A program made the translations under genes and the position numbers. The notes beneath the pieces are model-generated. The model did not search any database and was not told the DNA's origin. It worked only from the letters and a program-made list of their open reading frames with translations. Of a stretch of DNA of 64,000 nt, positions 18,389 to 29,207 are shown one piece after another. Numbering within the stretch: the first letter of the stretch is position 1; every line of letters starts with the position of its first letter. Source of the DNA: Paenibacillus terrae (lineage in GTDB: Bacteria > Bacillota > Bacilli > Paenibacillales > Paenibacillaceae); contig NZ_PNXQ01000012.1 in assembly GCF_005217525.1 (NCBI RefSeq), positions 419,010 to 483,009 on the forward strand. The letters run 5' to 3'.

Positions 18389-19981
18389 GTGAGCCCCTAT
18401 TTTACCCCTGTGTATCGATGGATACGCAGTGTACTCCCCGTTGTTATGCTTTTTTCTTTGTTGCCTGTCGGTTTCGGTGAATCTCTGTCCGTGGCGAATG
18501 CTGCCACATTACAGCCTGTTAATTCGGACGCTTCTGCTGAGGCCCGTGAACTATACAGCTATTTGATCAGCATCTCCGGGAAAAAAATGGTCACAGGTCA
18601 ACATGACTATTTGGAAAGTCCGGATGAATTAAGCAACAAGGTCCAAAAAATCAGTAAGGCGTATGTTGGTGTACATGGCTACGAGATGGGGGCCATCTCC
18701 GGTCAGTCCGCCACTACGGAGGCAGCACAACGTAAAAATGTCGTCGATAGCGCCATACGTTGGAGTAGAGCTGGCGGCATGGTTACAATGACTTATCATG
18801 AACCGCTGCCGGGTAAACCACTGACTTGGGCTAATGTGCAGGCGAAAGTAAGCCAGGCGGAGTTTAATAAATATGTGACGCCGGGTACTGCGCAGTATAA
18901 TCTTCTCATTGCCGATCTGGATAAGGTCGCTATATCGTTAAAGCAGCTTCGTGATGCAGGAGTTCCAGTATTATGGAGACCTTACCACGAAATGAACGGC
19001 GACTGGTTCTGGTGGGGAAATAAAAACAATTTCAATCAGCTATGGGATATCATGTATGACCGTTTTGCAAACACGCATCAACTGAACAATCTGCTGTGGG
19101 TATGGAGTCCGAATGCGCCTAATTCGTACACTGTCCCATATACCCCGAAATATCCGGGGGATGACAAAGTGGATATTTTGGCTGTAGACATTTACAACCA
19201 TGATTTTAAGCAAAGCCATTACGAAGGACTGCTCGGACTGGCACGGAATAAGCCGATTGCCATTGGGGAACACGGTGAGGTACCCAGTCCCGAGGTGATG
19301 CAGGCTCAGCCAAAATGGGTGTATTCCATGACCTGGGGCAAGATGCTGACCGAAAATAACACGACGGATCAGATTCAGGATTATATGAATGATTCGACAA
19401 GCTTGACGCGGGATGATGTGAAAAAAGGATTAGCTGCGATGAAAGAACCTGACACGGAGCTACCGACCGTACCGGACACGGGGTCAAACGATCCAACTCC
19501 GGCTCCGCCAGTGGTAAGTAAACCAACCCCGCCTTCCGTTCCGGATATGGTTTATGCGAACGGGCTGCGGGGTGAATATTTTAACAGTATGGATCTGGAC
19601 GGCACCACTGTTTTGGTTCGTACAGACAGTATGCTGGATTATAACTGGCGTGCGGCCTCGCCTGATCCCAAGGTGAAGGCTGATCAGTTCTCGGTCCGCT
19701 GGACGGGCAAAATCAAGCCGCAATATAGTGAGACCTATACGTTTACCACGATTTCTGATGATGGTATTCGTGTATGGGTAGACGGCAAGCTGGTTATTGA
19801 TAGCTGGTTCAAACAAAGCTGGACGGAACGCAAGGGCAGCATTACCTTGCAAGCAGGCAAAATGGCAGATTTGAAAGTTGAATATTATGATGAAAAAGGC
19901 GACGCAATGGCACGTCTGATGTGGGAAAGTCAGCATGAAGCGAAAGCGGTAATTCCCGGCAACGCTTTGTTTCTTCCTTGA
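18389..19981 (+). CDS. pepM: Secreted GH26 beta-mannanase-like hydrolase with PA14 domain
   Basis: Exported glycoside hydrolase of about 530 aa. A signal peptide ends near residue 40 (hydrophobic core VLPVVMLFSLLPVGFG, then ANA-A). A GH26 barrel follows, with the acid/base Glu in VLWRPYHEMNGDWFWWG (about residue 201) and the nucleophile in PIAIGEHGEVPSP (about 294). After a Pro-rich linker, residues ~390-530 form a PA14 carbohydrate-binding domain (RGEYFNSMDLDGTT, FTTISDDGIRVWVDGKLVID). The frame opens at 18350 inside the riboswitch. The GTG at 18389, nine bases after AAAGGA, is preferred. It probably trims or degrades the mannose-containing polymer. Confidence 0.9.
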   Translation: MSPYFTPVYRWIRSVLPVVMLFSLLPVGFGESLSVANAATLQPVNSDASAEARELYSYLISISGKKMVTGQHDYLESPDELSNKVQKISKAYVGVHGYEMGAISGQSATTEAAQRKNVVDSAIRWSRAGGMVTMTYHEPLPGKPLTWANVQAKVSQAEFNKYVTPGTAQYNLLIADLDKVAISLKQLRDAGVPVLWRPYHEMNGDWFWWGNKNNFNQLWDIMYDRFANTHQLNNLLWVWSPNAPNSYTVPYTPKYPGDDKVDILAVDIYNHDFKQSHYEGLLGLARNKPIAIGEHGEVPSPEVMQAQPKWVYSMTWGKMLTENNTTDQIQDYMNDSTSLTRDDVKKGLAAMKEPDTELPTVPDTGSNDPTPAPPVVSKPTPPSVPDMVYANGLRGEYFNSMDLDGTTVLVRTDSMLDYNWRAASPDPKVKADQFSVRWTGKIKPQYSETYTFTTISDDGIRVWVDGKLVIDSWFKQSWTERKGSITLQAGKMADLKVEYYDEKGDAMARLMWESQHEAKAVIPGNALFLP

Positions 19982-20030
19982 TATATACTCTTTCCCCGCC
20001 AAAAATTTTGAGGAGAGAGGGTGGAGCACA

Positions 20031-22319
20031 ATGATGAAAAATTGGTTGACCCAAAGGTATATAGTAGTATTGGCCGGGCTGCTAGGGGTCGCAGCTATAG
20101 CGCTGATTGCCTGGTTTATTCATACGCCTCCCAAGAGTGAAGAACTTCAGACGATTAAAGTAGCGGCGGCCAGTCCGGTATGGAAGATTGGTCAGCGGGA
20201 TGACTCTTCAGCAGAATTTAAAGGTATGGTTGGTAAGGACAATGTCAATATTTCGGCGGCCTCCACCGAGTCGTCTACTAAAGGAGCATCGTCAGCGATG
20301 TCCATAGCAGAAAGTACAACGGCTCCGGTATTGCTCAGCAGTGGAGATATTCCTCCCGGTTTAAATGCGTCCATGAATCCTGAACTATCACTCCAGTACA
20401 AGCTGGATCAGGTTCCTCCCAACGGGATGATATTTCGTGTACGGATTTTGGATGCGGGTAAAGCCGTTCCCCAAATGGCTGTATTTTCAAATCATCAGTT
20501 GTCCGGTATCATTCAGATTGCCGGGGTTTCCGGCACAGGCAGTGCATATAATTTCAAAAACAACTACGAGCTGTATATCCCCAAAGAGCAATTGCAAAGC
20601 GGTGTTAACGTACTCAAGCTAAAGACAGCGCGCTGCCTATACTGCTCCTCTGCTGAAGATAAAAATGTGTGGTGGACTTGGGATGACTTGAGCTTGGAGA
20701 CGTTAGCTTCCCCTGCGACCGAGCCGATACACGGTAAATATATACTGACCGGAACGAATGTGAACAATAAAGAATTTTATTATGATCAGGGTGCGGTAAA
20801 ACATTTACCATACGTTCTCAAATGGCTGGGAATTGCATATAGCGGCAATGTCATGAGAGTCACATGCGCCAGTAATGTAAACAAGGCATGCACAGACATG
20901 GGAGAGTACTACCAAACGTTGAAGCAGTATAATATGCAATCGTCGGCCTTGTATTTATATACGGGCGATATCAAGCTGCAAAAAGACGGTTCCCTGCCGG
21001 AGACAGCCAAGCAGAAGTTGCGCGATTATGTAAAAAAATATGGTTCATACCTGCAATATTATGAAGTGGATAATGAACCGGGATTGTTTAACCGCTCGAA
21101 AGCGGTCAATCTGGCCGTTGCCAAGTGGCTGAATACGGAAGGTAAGCAATTGGCGCCGCATCTCAAAACGGTAGCGCCGGGCTGGGCCTACTGGCCGACG
21201 TATTCGACCAAGGCTTGTAAAAACCAAACCGGAGGTACGCCGAAATGCGGCGATCCGGATGGATGGGAGCGGGACCCGGCACAGCGTAAACAACTGGAGG
21301 ATGTCACCGACCTGACTAACGGGCACGCCTATGGCGAATCGTATAATGAAGAGGGCGGGGGCAGCTTCGTCCAAAATTTGAAAACCTTCGGCGGTTCGAG
21401 CAATGGGCTGGAGAAGAAGATGCTGAATACGGAGTTTGGTACGAACGATACGCATCGGGACAACCCTGATTACGGGGCCAGTCAGCCACAAGCAGCAGCA
21501 TTCGACCGGATTATGCGTTCGCAGATTGGTTTTGCCGATATGTTTATCCAGCATGCTGCTTTTTATAAGGACTACACGTTGTTTAAAACCGGCTTTGACT
21601 TGCAAAATCACAATCCGGCGAATACGGAAATTTATCCGTTCGGACAAGGGCAGGACAGCCGTGTAAACATCATGAGACGCTTGAGTCTGGCTTATGCCAC
21701 ACACGGAAAACCATTGACTTATACGGTCCTGAATCCAGAGGAAACGAAGGATAAGATGGTCTATGTCCGTGCAGTGGATACGTCTAAACTGAAACCGCTG
21801 GCTGGCAGTGGGGCCACCTCGGACAAATTGCTGGTGAATCTGGTGAATTTTGAATCCACAGCACAGACGATCCGTGTACGGGTGACGTTGCCGAAAGTCG
21901 GTTTGTACACGGGTGAACGCTTCGGAGCTGGCTCTACGTACAGCCAGGCACAGCGTTCCATATCGGGACTCAAGGCTTCGCCTGCCCTTGATTTTGAAGA
22001 AAAGCTGGGGCCCGGCGAGTCGGTCCAATACATTCTGGAATTGAAAAGTGCAGATCAGGCCGCAGCTTCGGCCCCTACAGAGGTGAAGGCCGCCTCTGTT
22101 CAGGAAGGCGCGGTAAAGATTGATTGGCTTCAGGCAGAAGGCGTATCCGCCTATGATGTGCTGCGTGCGGACGGGACAGACGGGGCGTATCAGGTGATTG
22201 CCTCGGAAGTAGCGGGAAGCACGTATACGGACCACACGGTGAAAGCCGGAAGTCACTACGCCTACAAAGTCCGAGCGACCGGGGGCACTCAGGTGTCTCC
22301 CGCGGCCGAGGTCGCTTAA
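20031..22319 (+). CDS. pepN: Clan GH-A glycoside hydrolase with C-terminal FN3-like domain, membrane-anchored or secreted
   Basis: 762 aa, in tandem with pepM about 50 bases downstream. An N-terminal hydrophobic segment (IVVLAGLLGVAAIALIAWFI) could be an uncleaved anchor. The central domain has clan GH-A hallmarks: acid/base Glu in YYEVDNEPGLF (about residue 349) and a likely nucleophile in MLNTEFGTND (about 468). Residues ~683-762 look like a fibronectin type III module (PTEVKAASVQEGAVKIDW, then YAYKVRATGG). The exact GH family is uncertain (GH5/GH39-like). It probably acts on the exopolysaccharide. Start is ATG 20031 or 20034 after GGTGGAG. Confidence 0.78.
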   Translation: MMKNWLTQRYIVVLAGLLGVAAIALIAWFIHTPPKSEELQTIKVAAASPVWKIGQRDDSSAEFKGMVGKDNVNISAASTESSTKGASSAMSIAESTTAPVLLSSGDIPPGLNASMNPELSLQYKLDQVPPNGMIFRVRILDAGKAVPQMAVFSNHQLSGIIQIAGVSGTGSAYNFKNNYELYIPKEQLQSGVNVLKLKTARCLYCSSAEDKNVWWTWDDLSLETLASPATEPIHGKYILTGTNVNNKEFYYDQGAVKHLPYVLKWLGIAYSGNVMRVTCASNVNKACTDMGEYYQTLKQYNMQSSALYLYTGDIKLQKDGSLPETAKQKLRDYVKKYGSYLQYYEVDNEPGLFNRSKAVNLAVAKWLNTEGKQLAPHLKTVAPGWAYWPTYSTKACKNQTGGTPKCGDPDGWERDPAQRKQLEDVTDLTNGHAYGESYNEEGGGSFVQNLKTFGGSSNGLEKKMLNTEFGTNDTHRDNPDYGASQPQAAAFDRIMRSQIGFADMFIQHAAFYKDYTLFKTGFDLQNHNPANTEIYPFGQGQDSRVNIMRRLSLAYATHGKPLTYTVLNPEETKDKMVYVRAVDTSKLKPLAGSGATSDKLLVNLVNFESTAQTIRVRVTLPKVGLYTGERFGAGSTYSQAQRSISGLKASPALDFEEKLGPGESVQYILELKSADQAAASAPTEVKAASVQEGAVKIDWLQAEGVSAYDVLRADGTDGAYQVIASEVAGSTYTDHTVKAGSHYAYKVRATGGTQVSPAAEVA

Positions 22320-22629
22320 TCAGGACAGATACAGAGTAGGACCAGAGTCGAAGAATACCTTACATGCAACCGAAAATAGAATGCCTAAGAACCTATCGGG
22401 AGAAAGTAGGACCTGACAGGTTCTTTTTTATCTGTAAATGGTTCTGATTTGGCAGTTCATTGCGTATATTTTAGAAAAAAACACGAAAATCCTTTAATTT
22501 TCTCGCCATAAGACGACAACATTGCAGGTATGTATTCATATATAATAGTTTTGCTCATAACTATACATACATGGTTTGTGGGGATTCTCTTTCCGGTGAC
22601 CAAGAATGATAAAGTGAGGTTAGTGCCGA
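22320..22629. other. Gap after pepN
   Basis: AT-rich 310 bases. It contains the pepN terminator (22387-22427) and then no recognised element. TATAAT-like sequence near 22540-22546 could be a -10 for the small ORF that follows, but no matching -35 was clear. Confidence 0.4.
22387..22427 (+). terminator. Terminator after pepN
   Basis: AAGAACCT at 22387-22394 pairs with AGGTTCTT at 22418-22425 and runs into a T tract. Confidence 0.75.
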
Positions 22630-22812
22630 ATGAACAAGGAGACAGAATCAGGGATGGACAACCCTCTTGTACGTAACAATGTACGGAAAGCAGACAAACC
22701 TGTCGTCCACTTGGACATCCGGGATATTTTGCTTCAATGCGGCATCACGATGCCGCATTGTCTACAGAGCGAAGCTGACGGAACCAAGGGCCGAAAGGAT
22801 AAGAGCTTGTAA
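22630..22812 (+). CDS. Small hypothetical protein (60 aa)
   Basis: Not recognised. A possible ribosome binding site (GTGAGGTT) lies about ten bases before the ATG. The product is hydrophilic, with CGITMPHC as the only Cys-containing feature. The DNA around those codons is a perfect 11-base inverted repeat (CAATGCGGCAT/ATGCCGCATTG, 22735-22760), which raises the alternative that the region is a structured RNA or a binding site. It lies between pepN and the convergent XRE regulator gene. Confidence 0.35.
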   Translation: MNKETESGMDNPLVRNNVRKADKPVVHLDIRDILLQCGITMPHCLQSEADGTKGRKDKSL

Positions 22813-22867
22813 AATATCGGTTGCCGGTACTGCTTAAAAATAGGAGTGAACCGGCTCCCATCCTTCT

Positions 22868-23236
22868 TTATTTCATCATTCGTTCCATGCGGACAAACGC
22901 GATAAAACGCTTGGCTTCTTCCTCAGACAAAGTTCGTCCATCAATGGTTAAATTAAAACGTTGCAGGATATCTTCATCGGACAGCTCCAACTGGTCCACA
23001 AATTCCCTCACATCTGAATCCAAAATTGCTGCCGGATGGCTAGTGCGTCCTACCAAATAATCAATGGATACCCCGAAAATGTCTGCAAGCTTGGTCAGTA
23101 TCTCAAAATCTGGCTTGCGCCGGTTTTTTTCATAGTGAGAAAGAGCCGCCCGCGTAATTCCGAGAGATTGCGCTAGTTCCTCTTGTTTTAATCCCTTATA
23201 TTCCCGTAATTCAGCGATGCGGGTGCCATAATTCAT
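22868..23236 (-). CDS. XRE-family transcriptional repressor
   Basis: 122-aa DNA-binding protein with an N-terminal Cro/CI helix-turn-helix (residues ~8-62: KGLKQEELAQSLGITRAALSHYEKNRRKPDFEIL). The short acidic C-terminal region ends LSEEEAKRFIAFVRMERMMK, as in phage-type repressors without a peptidase domain. The start follows AGGAGGA. It is divergent from pepO, and the intergenic region is packed with palindromes overlapping the pepO promoter, so autoregulation and control of pepO onward are likely. The same operator and core promoter recur upstream of the lasso-peptide genes at 46.0 kb, making this protein the best candidate regulator there too. Confidence 0.88.
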   Translation of the reverse strand: MNYGTRIAELREYKGLKQEELAQSLGITRAALSHYEKNRRKPDFEILTKLADIFGVSIDYLVGRTSHPAAILDSDVREFVDQLELSDEDILQRFNLTIDGRTLSEEEAKRFIAFVRMERMMK

Positions 23237-23288
23237 CTGATATTCCTCCTGAATGCAAGGTTGAGAAAGAAAAAAAGCGATTTTACAC

Positions 23289-23317
23289 TTGACAAGATAC
23301 GATTCGTATCATAAATT
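23289..23317 (+). promoter_or_regulatory. Promoter for pepO-onward operon
   Basis: TTGACA at 23289-23294, a 17-base spacer and TAAATT at 23312-23317. The spacer contains the palindromic operator. The same arrangement, with only three differing positions across the 29 bases, occurs at 46015-46043. Confidence 0.72.
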
Positions 23318-23342
23318 AGTTATGTAAGATACATAACGTATC
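23296..23342. promoter_or_regulatory. Operator cluster for the XRE repressor
   Basis: Three overlapping perfect inverted repeats: GATACGATTCGTATC (23296-23310), GTTATGTAAGATACATAAC (23319-23337) and GATACATAACGTATC (23328-23342). The shared pattern is GATAC, five bases, GTATC. The first sits between -35 and -10, and the others cover the start-site region, as expected for repression. Confidence 0.7.
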
Positions 23343-23544
23343 GATGTTTTGTAGTTTTAACCATATGTTATCGTTTATATACCTTGGGAGGCCACCGATG
23401 GTTTGCACTTGTGCTTATTCGCTGGCTAGACCTTCTATGCGCTATTATACAACATTTTACTATAGATTATATGGTCATGCTATGCAGAGGATCAGTACAA
23501 GCGTCATTGCATCGAAAACAAGTCAATCAGAGAGGACTGGTCTT

Positions 23545-24294
23545 GTGCAGTTGAAAGAGTACATCCGTATGATCCGAAAAAGAATATGGTTGATTGGCGG
23601 TATCGTATTGTTGGTATGTGCTGTGGTGGGCGTGAAAAATGTATATTTTACCCCTCAGATTTATGAAGCGACAGCGAAGCTTATTATCAACCAGACACCA
23701 AGGCCGGATCGAGCGGGTGTCGTCGATTACAGTGTCGTTCAAACGAATATAGCCTTAACGAACTCCTATAAGCAAATTATGATGTCCTCGGCAATTATGG
23801 ATCAGGTGGTCGCCAGCTTCCCCGATCTCAAGGTCACTCCTTCAGCTCTGACGCAAAAACTAAGAGTAAACACCGCAGGTGATTCACAGGTCATGGATTT
23901 AACAATCCGTGATTTATCGTATACGAAGGCTGTCAAAACCGTAAATGCGGTAGCCAAAGTATTCAAACGACAAATTCCCTCTATCATGAAAATGGACAAC
24001 GTCACGATTCTAAGCGAAGCCAGTCTGACTGAACCGGCTGTTCCCGTGAATAGCAATCCCGCTATACAGATGTTCATTGCTTTTTCCGTCTCCTTGTTGC
24101 TGGGTATAGGCTTGTCGTTTTTGCTGGAAGTGCTGGACGATACCTTTAAAAATGAAGAGGATGTTGAGAAAGAACTCGGCCTGCCTACCCTATCCCTGAT
24201 TACGAAAATGAAAAAAGAAGACAGACGCTCCGACGGTTCAGCTACAACTCCCAAACAGGTAGGTGAAGGACAATATGCCGCGATTAATCAATAA
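23545..24294 (+). CDS. pepO: Wzz/YveK-type chain-length regulator (second copy)
   Basis: Second membrane co-polymerase, paired with pepP. Two membrane segments flank an extracytoplasmic loop: IWLIGGIVLLVCAVVGV near residue 15-32 and MFIAFSVSLLLGIGLSFLLEV near 180-200. The frame is open from 23344, but homologous N termini begin close to QLKEYIRMIRKRIWLI. The GTG at 23545 has AGAGAGGA eight bases upstream, giving 249 aa. The longer reading would add an unusual Cys/Tyr-rich N terminus. It overlaps pepP. Confidence 0.83.
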   Translation: MQLKEYIRMIRKRIWLIGGIVLLVCAVVGVKNVYFTPQIYEATAKLIINQTPRPDRAGVVDYSVVQTNIALTNSYKQIMMSSAIMDQVVASFPDLKVTPSALTQKLRVNTAGDSQVMDLTIRDLSYTKAVKTVNAVAKVFKRQIPSIMKMDNVTILSEASLTEPAVPVNSNPAIQMFIAFSVSLLLGIGLSFLLEVLDDTFKNEEDVEKELGLPTLSLITKMKKEDRRSDGSATTPKQVGEGQYAAINQ

Positions 24295-24961
24295 CCAGCT
24301 TGTCACATCCCTACATGCCCAATCTCCTGTTTCGGAGGAGTACCGTATGCTTCGCACGAACATTCAGTTTTCTTCTATAGATGAGCCGATTGAGGTTATG
24401 ATGGTCGCATCAGCTCAGGCGGGTGAAGGCAGGACGGTTACGATCAGCAATTTGGCTGTAACGTACGCGCAAGAGGGGAAGAAGGTGCTGGTCATGGACA
24501 TGGATTTGCGCCGCTCTTCCTTGCACCACATGTTCGGCTTGCGTAATCATACTGGACTGACGCGGGTCCTTGCCAACCAGCAGCCGTGGCAGGAAGTAGT
24601 TCAGGAAACCGGGATTGATCATCTGTATGCCATTACAGCTGGACCGACTCCGCCGAATCCGTCCGAAATGCTCAGCTCCCGCAGAATGAAAGCTCTTCTG
24701 GCTGAGCTGAAGGAGCATTATGATGTGATTTTAATGGATACGCCGCCGTTGCTGTCCTTTCCGGATGGCTTCATTATAAGCGCCATGTGTGACGGAGTGA
24801 TTTTGGTGGTCCAGGCAGGGAAGGTCAAAAAGGATATCGTCAAGAAAGCGAAAGCCAATTTGGAAAGAGTAAAGGCACGTATTTTGGGCGTGGTGCTCAA
24901 CAACGTGAAACGGTCGAATACTCGTGCGGAGCGCGGCATGGAGGAACGTAACCTGACATGA
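24275..24961 (+). CDS. pepP: BY-kinase-like CpsD/CapB ATPase (second copy)
   Basis: 228-aa partner of pepO. Walker A' is canonical (VLVMDMDLRRSSL, Asp75 and Asp77) and Walker B reads VILMDTPPLLS. Walker A, however, reads SAQAGEGRT, with Arg53 (codon AGG) where the family has the catalytic Lys. The C terminus (KRSNTRAERGMEERNLT) has no tyrosine cluster. The defect is complementary to that of pepB, which keeps Walker A but has lost an Asp of Walker A'. The ATG at 24275 follows AAGGA inside the pepO end. Confidence 0.85.
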   Translation: MPRLINNQLVTSLHAQSPVSEEYRMLRTNIQFSSIDEPIEVMMVASAQAGEGRTVTISNLAVTYAQEGKKVLVMDMDLRRSSLHHMFGLRNHTGLTRVLANQQPWQEVVQETGIDHLYAITAGPTPPNPSEMLSSRRMKALLAELKEHYDVILMDTPPLLSFPDGFIISAMCDGVILVVQAGKVKKDIVKKAKANLERVKARILGVVLNNVKRSNTRAERGMEERNLT

Positions 24962-25063
24962 ATAGAAAAAAGGGAAATGAGAGTCAATTAAATTCTTGTA
25001 ACAATGAATAAATGATACTTATTAATCTGAAGCCAAATCAATTGGAAACTGAGGTGATGAGCT

Positions 25064-25759
25064 GTGTCTTCCCACTCGAACGAGGCCGAAGCTTTGAGTA
25101 CATCAGTGGAAGTGTATGCGGCCGCTCATGGGGTTGAACGCCAGCAAGGTTTGAGCGTATATCCGTTCGTGAAGCGAAGTATGGACATCGTGCTGTCATT
25201 CATTGGATTAATCGTGCTATGTCCGGTATTTCTGCTCGTGATTTTGCTGATTAAGCTGGAGGACCCGAGAGGAAGCGCTTTATTTTATCAAGTTCGTATT
25301 GGTAAAAATGAGCGGCCGTTTCGCATGATCAAATTTCGTTCCATGGTGTCCGATGCTGAGGATAAATTGTCTACGTTGCTGCTGGAAAATGAAATCGAAG
25401 GTGCAATGTTCAAAATGCGGGATGATCCACGCATCACCCGTATTGGGCGCTTCCTGCGCAGAACGAGCATTGATGAGCTGCCGCAACTGTTGAATGTATT
25501 ACGTGGGCAGATGAGTCTGGTAGGACCCAGACCTCCGCTGCCGAGAGAAGTTGATGATTATACGGTTAGGGATAAGCTGCGTCTGACGGTTACGCCAGGC
25601 TGTACCGGCCTATGGCAGATCAGCGGTCGTAATCATCTGAGCTTTAACCAGATGGTAGAGCTGGATCTGGAATACATATCCAGACGTAGTTTACGCACGG
25701 ATATTATCATCATGCTGAAAACGTTCCGGGTGCTATTGGGCTCCAACGATGCATATTAA
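25064..25759 (+). CDS. pepQ: Undecaprenyl-phosphate sugar-1-phosphate transferase (second copy)
   Basis: 231-aa initiating transferase, paralogue of pepC. Membrane helix at about 45-66 ([21 protein letters not shown]), then [49 protein letters not shown] and [13 protein letters not shown]. The GTG start follows GAGGTGA. Having a second initiating enzyme next to a second chain-length pair suggests a second polymer or a second starting sugar. Confidence 0.92.
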   Translation: MSSHSNEAEALSTSVEVYAAAHGVERQQGLSVYPFVKRSMDIVLSFIGLIVLCPVFLLVILLIKLEDPRGSALFYQVRIGKNERPFRMIKFRSMVSDAEDKLSTLLLENEIEGAMFKMRDDPRITRIGRFLRRTSIDELPQLLNVLRGQMSLVGPRPPLPREVDDYTVRDKLRLTVTPGCTGLWQISGRNHLSFNQMVELDLEYISRRSLRTDIIIMLKTFRVLLGSNDAY

Positions 25760-25790
25760 ATTCACTCCAACAGGAAGGGCAGGGGAAAGC

Positions 25791-27742
<1,952 letters not shown>

Positions 27743-27863
27743 GACATGGAGGGACCGCCCGCTGGCCGGGAGGTCTCTTCGCTGTACTTATTGTAGTCGC
27801 GTCGGCAGAACAGTATGGTATGGAGCCGTGCGAAAGGTCATTTTTCAAGATGGAGTAGAGCTT

Positions 27864-29207
27864 ATGACATTAGTCAAAAATCGCGCCAAGCCACGCAGAA
27901 GTCTGCTGGTGAATACGTCCTGGCTGTTCGGTGACAAGATGATCCGCATGGTGTTTGGCCTGGCGGTCAGCATTATCATGGCAAGAGTGCTCGGACCGGA
28001 GCAGCTGGGGAAGTGGAATTATGCGGAATCTTTTTTCGGGATGTTCCTGATTTTCACGACGCTTGGCTTTGATTCCATATTGGTGCGTGATCTCGTCAAG
28101 GACCCCAAGGATGAGCATGAGTTACTGGGTACGACGATTCTGCTGAAGCTGGCGGGTACTGTGGTAGCCATTGTCTTGTCATGCTCCTTCATTTCGCTGC
28201 TCAGACCGGAGAATAGTTCCGTACGGTTGATCAATCTGATCCTGGCAACGGCCTCGGTGTTTCAGTTGTTTGATATCATCGACTACTGGTTCCGGGCGCA
28301 GATGTTGTCCAAATACACCGTCATTGCCAAGAACACAGCCTTTGTCCTCAGCTCCACCGTTAAAATCATTTTATTGCTGTCCGGTGTCCCCATCTGGGTG
28401 GTGGCGCTGTGCGCTCACGGCGAGTTTCTGCTGGGAAGTCTGATTCTGCTGTATTTCTTCCGTAAGGAAGGACGGCGTATGCACAAGTGGACGTTCAGCT
28501 TAACCACAGCACGACGGATTATGAATCACAGTTGGCCACTTATTTTGTCATCCTCCGCTGTATATGTACAGGCACGGATCGATCAGGTCATTATCGGCGA
28601 GATGCTGGGAGATGCGGCGGTGGGGCAATATTCTGTTGCACTCCGACTCATTGAAGTGCTGGGCTTTATTCCAGTCGTCCTTACCACAGCATATGCCCCG
28701 GTGGTGACCCGTTCCAAGATGAAAGGGAGCGACGAATACAGACAGACGTTGTCCAACGTGTATCGGTTGATGTTTATCTGTTTTCTTGTGACCTCGATAC
28801 CGTTGTTTTTTCTGTCCCAGTGGGTGGTGGTCGTGCTGTATGGGCGGGAATTTACCGAGGCAGGCTCTTTGCTGTCGCTGTTTGCGATTCGTCTGTTTTT
28901 CACCAATTTCAGTGTTGCCAAAAGCTTGTTTATCACGAATGAAAATTTGTTCAAATATACGCTGCTGACCTCGATCGTGGGTGCGGTCACAAATGTGGCT
29001 TTAAATTATGCGCTTATCCCGTTGCTTGGTGTTCGAGGCTCGCTGGTGGCGACCATCTTGTCTTTTACGATATCTGTATTTTTATTGGATTTGCTGTTCA
29101 AGGAAGTCAAAGCCAATTTGAGCTGGATGATCCAGTCGATCCTGAGCTTCTGGCGTGTTCATATTACAGTACCGAAAGTTGGAGAGAACAATCATGATAC
29201 CCATTAA
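27864..29207 (+). CDS. pepR: Polysaccharide flippase (second Wzx)
   Basis: 447-aa MOP-superfamily flippase with about twelve to fourteen membrane segments. N-terminal motifs NTSWLFGDKMIRMVFGLAVS and MARVLGPEQLGKWNYAESF are those of Wzx/RfbX proteins. The ATG at 27864 follows GGAG; the open frame before it is not coding. It probably exports the repeat unit started by PepQ, whereas PepH would serve PepC; that pairing is inference from position. Confidence 0.9.
   Translation: MTLVKNRAKPRRSLLVNTSWLFGDKMIRMVFGLAVSIIMARVLGPEQLGKWNYAESFFGMFLIFTTLGFDSILVRDLVKDPKDEHELLGTTILLKLAGTVVAIVLSCSFISLLRPENSSVRLINLILATASVFQLFDIIDYWFRAQMLSKYTVIAKNTAFVLSSTVKIILLLSGVPIWVVALCAHGEFLLGSLILLYFFRKEGRRMHKWTFSLTTARRIMNHSWPLILSSSAVYVQARIDQVIIGEMLGDAAVGQYSVALRLIEVLGFIPVVLTTAYAPVVTRSKMKGSDEYRQTLSNVYRLMFICFLVTSIPLFFLSQWVVVVLYGREFTEAGSLLSLFAIRLFFTNFSVAKSLFITNENLFKYTLLTSIVGAVTNVALNYALIPLLGVRGSLVATILSFTISVFLLDLLFKEVKANLSWMIQSILSFWRVHITVPKVGENNHDTH

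Noticed and set aside
21045..22256. A 403-codon open frame on the minus strand
   Set aside because: It is antisense to pepN, has no ribosome binding site, and its product is Arg/Cys/His-rich without any recognisable motif. The plus-strand frame has catalytic motifs.
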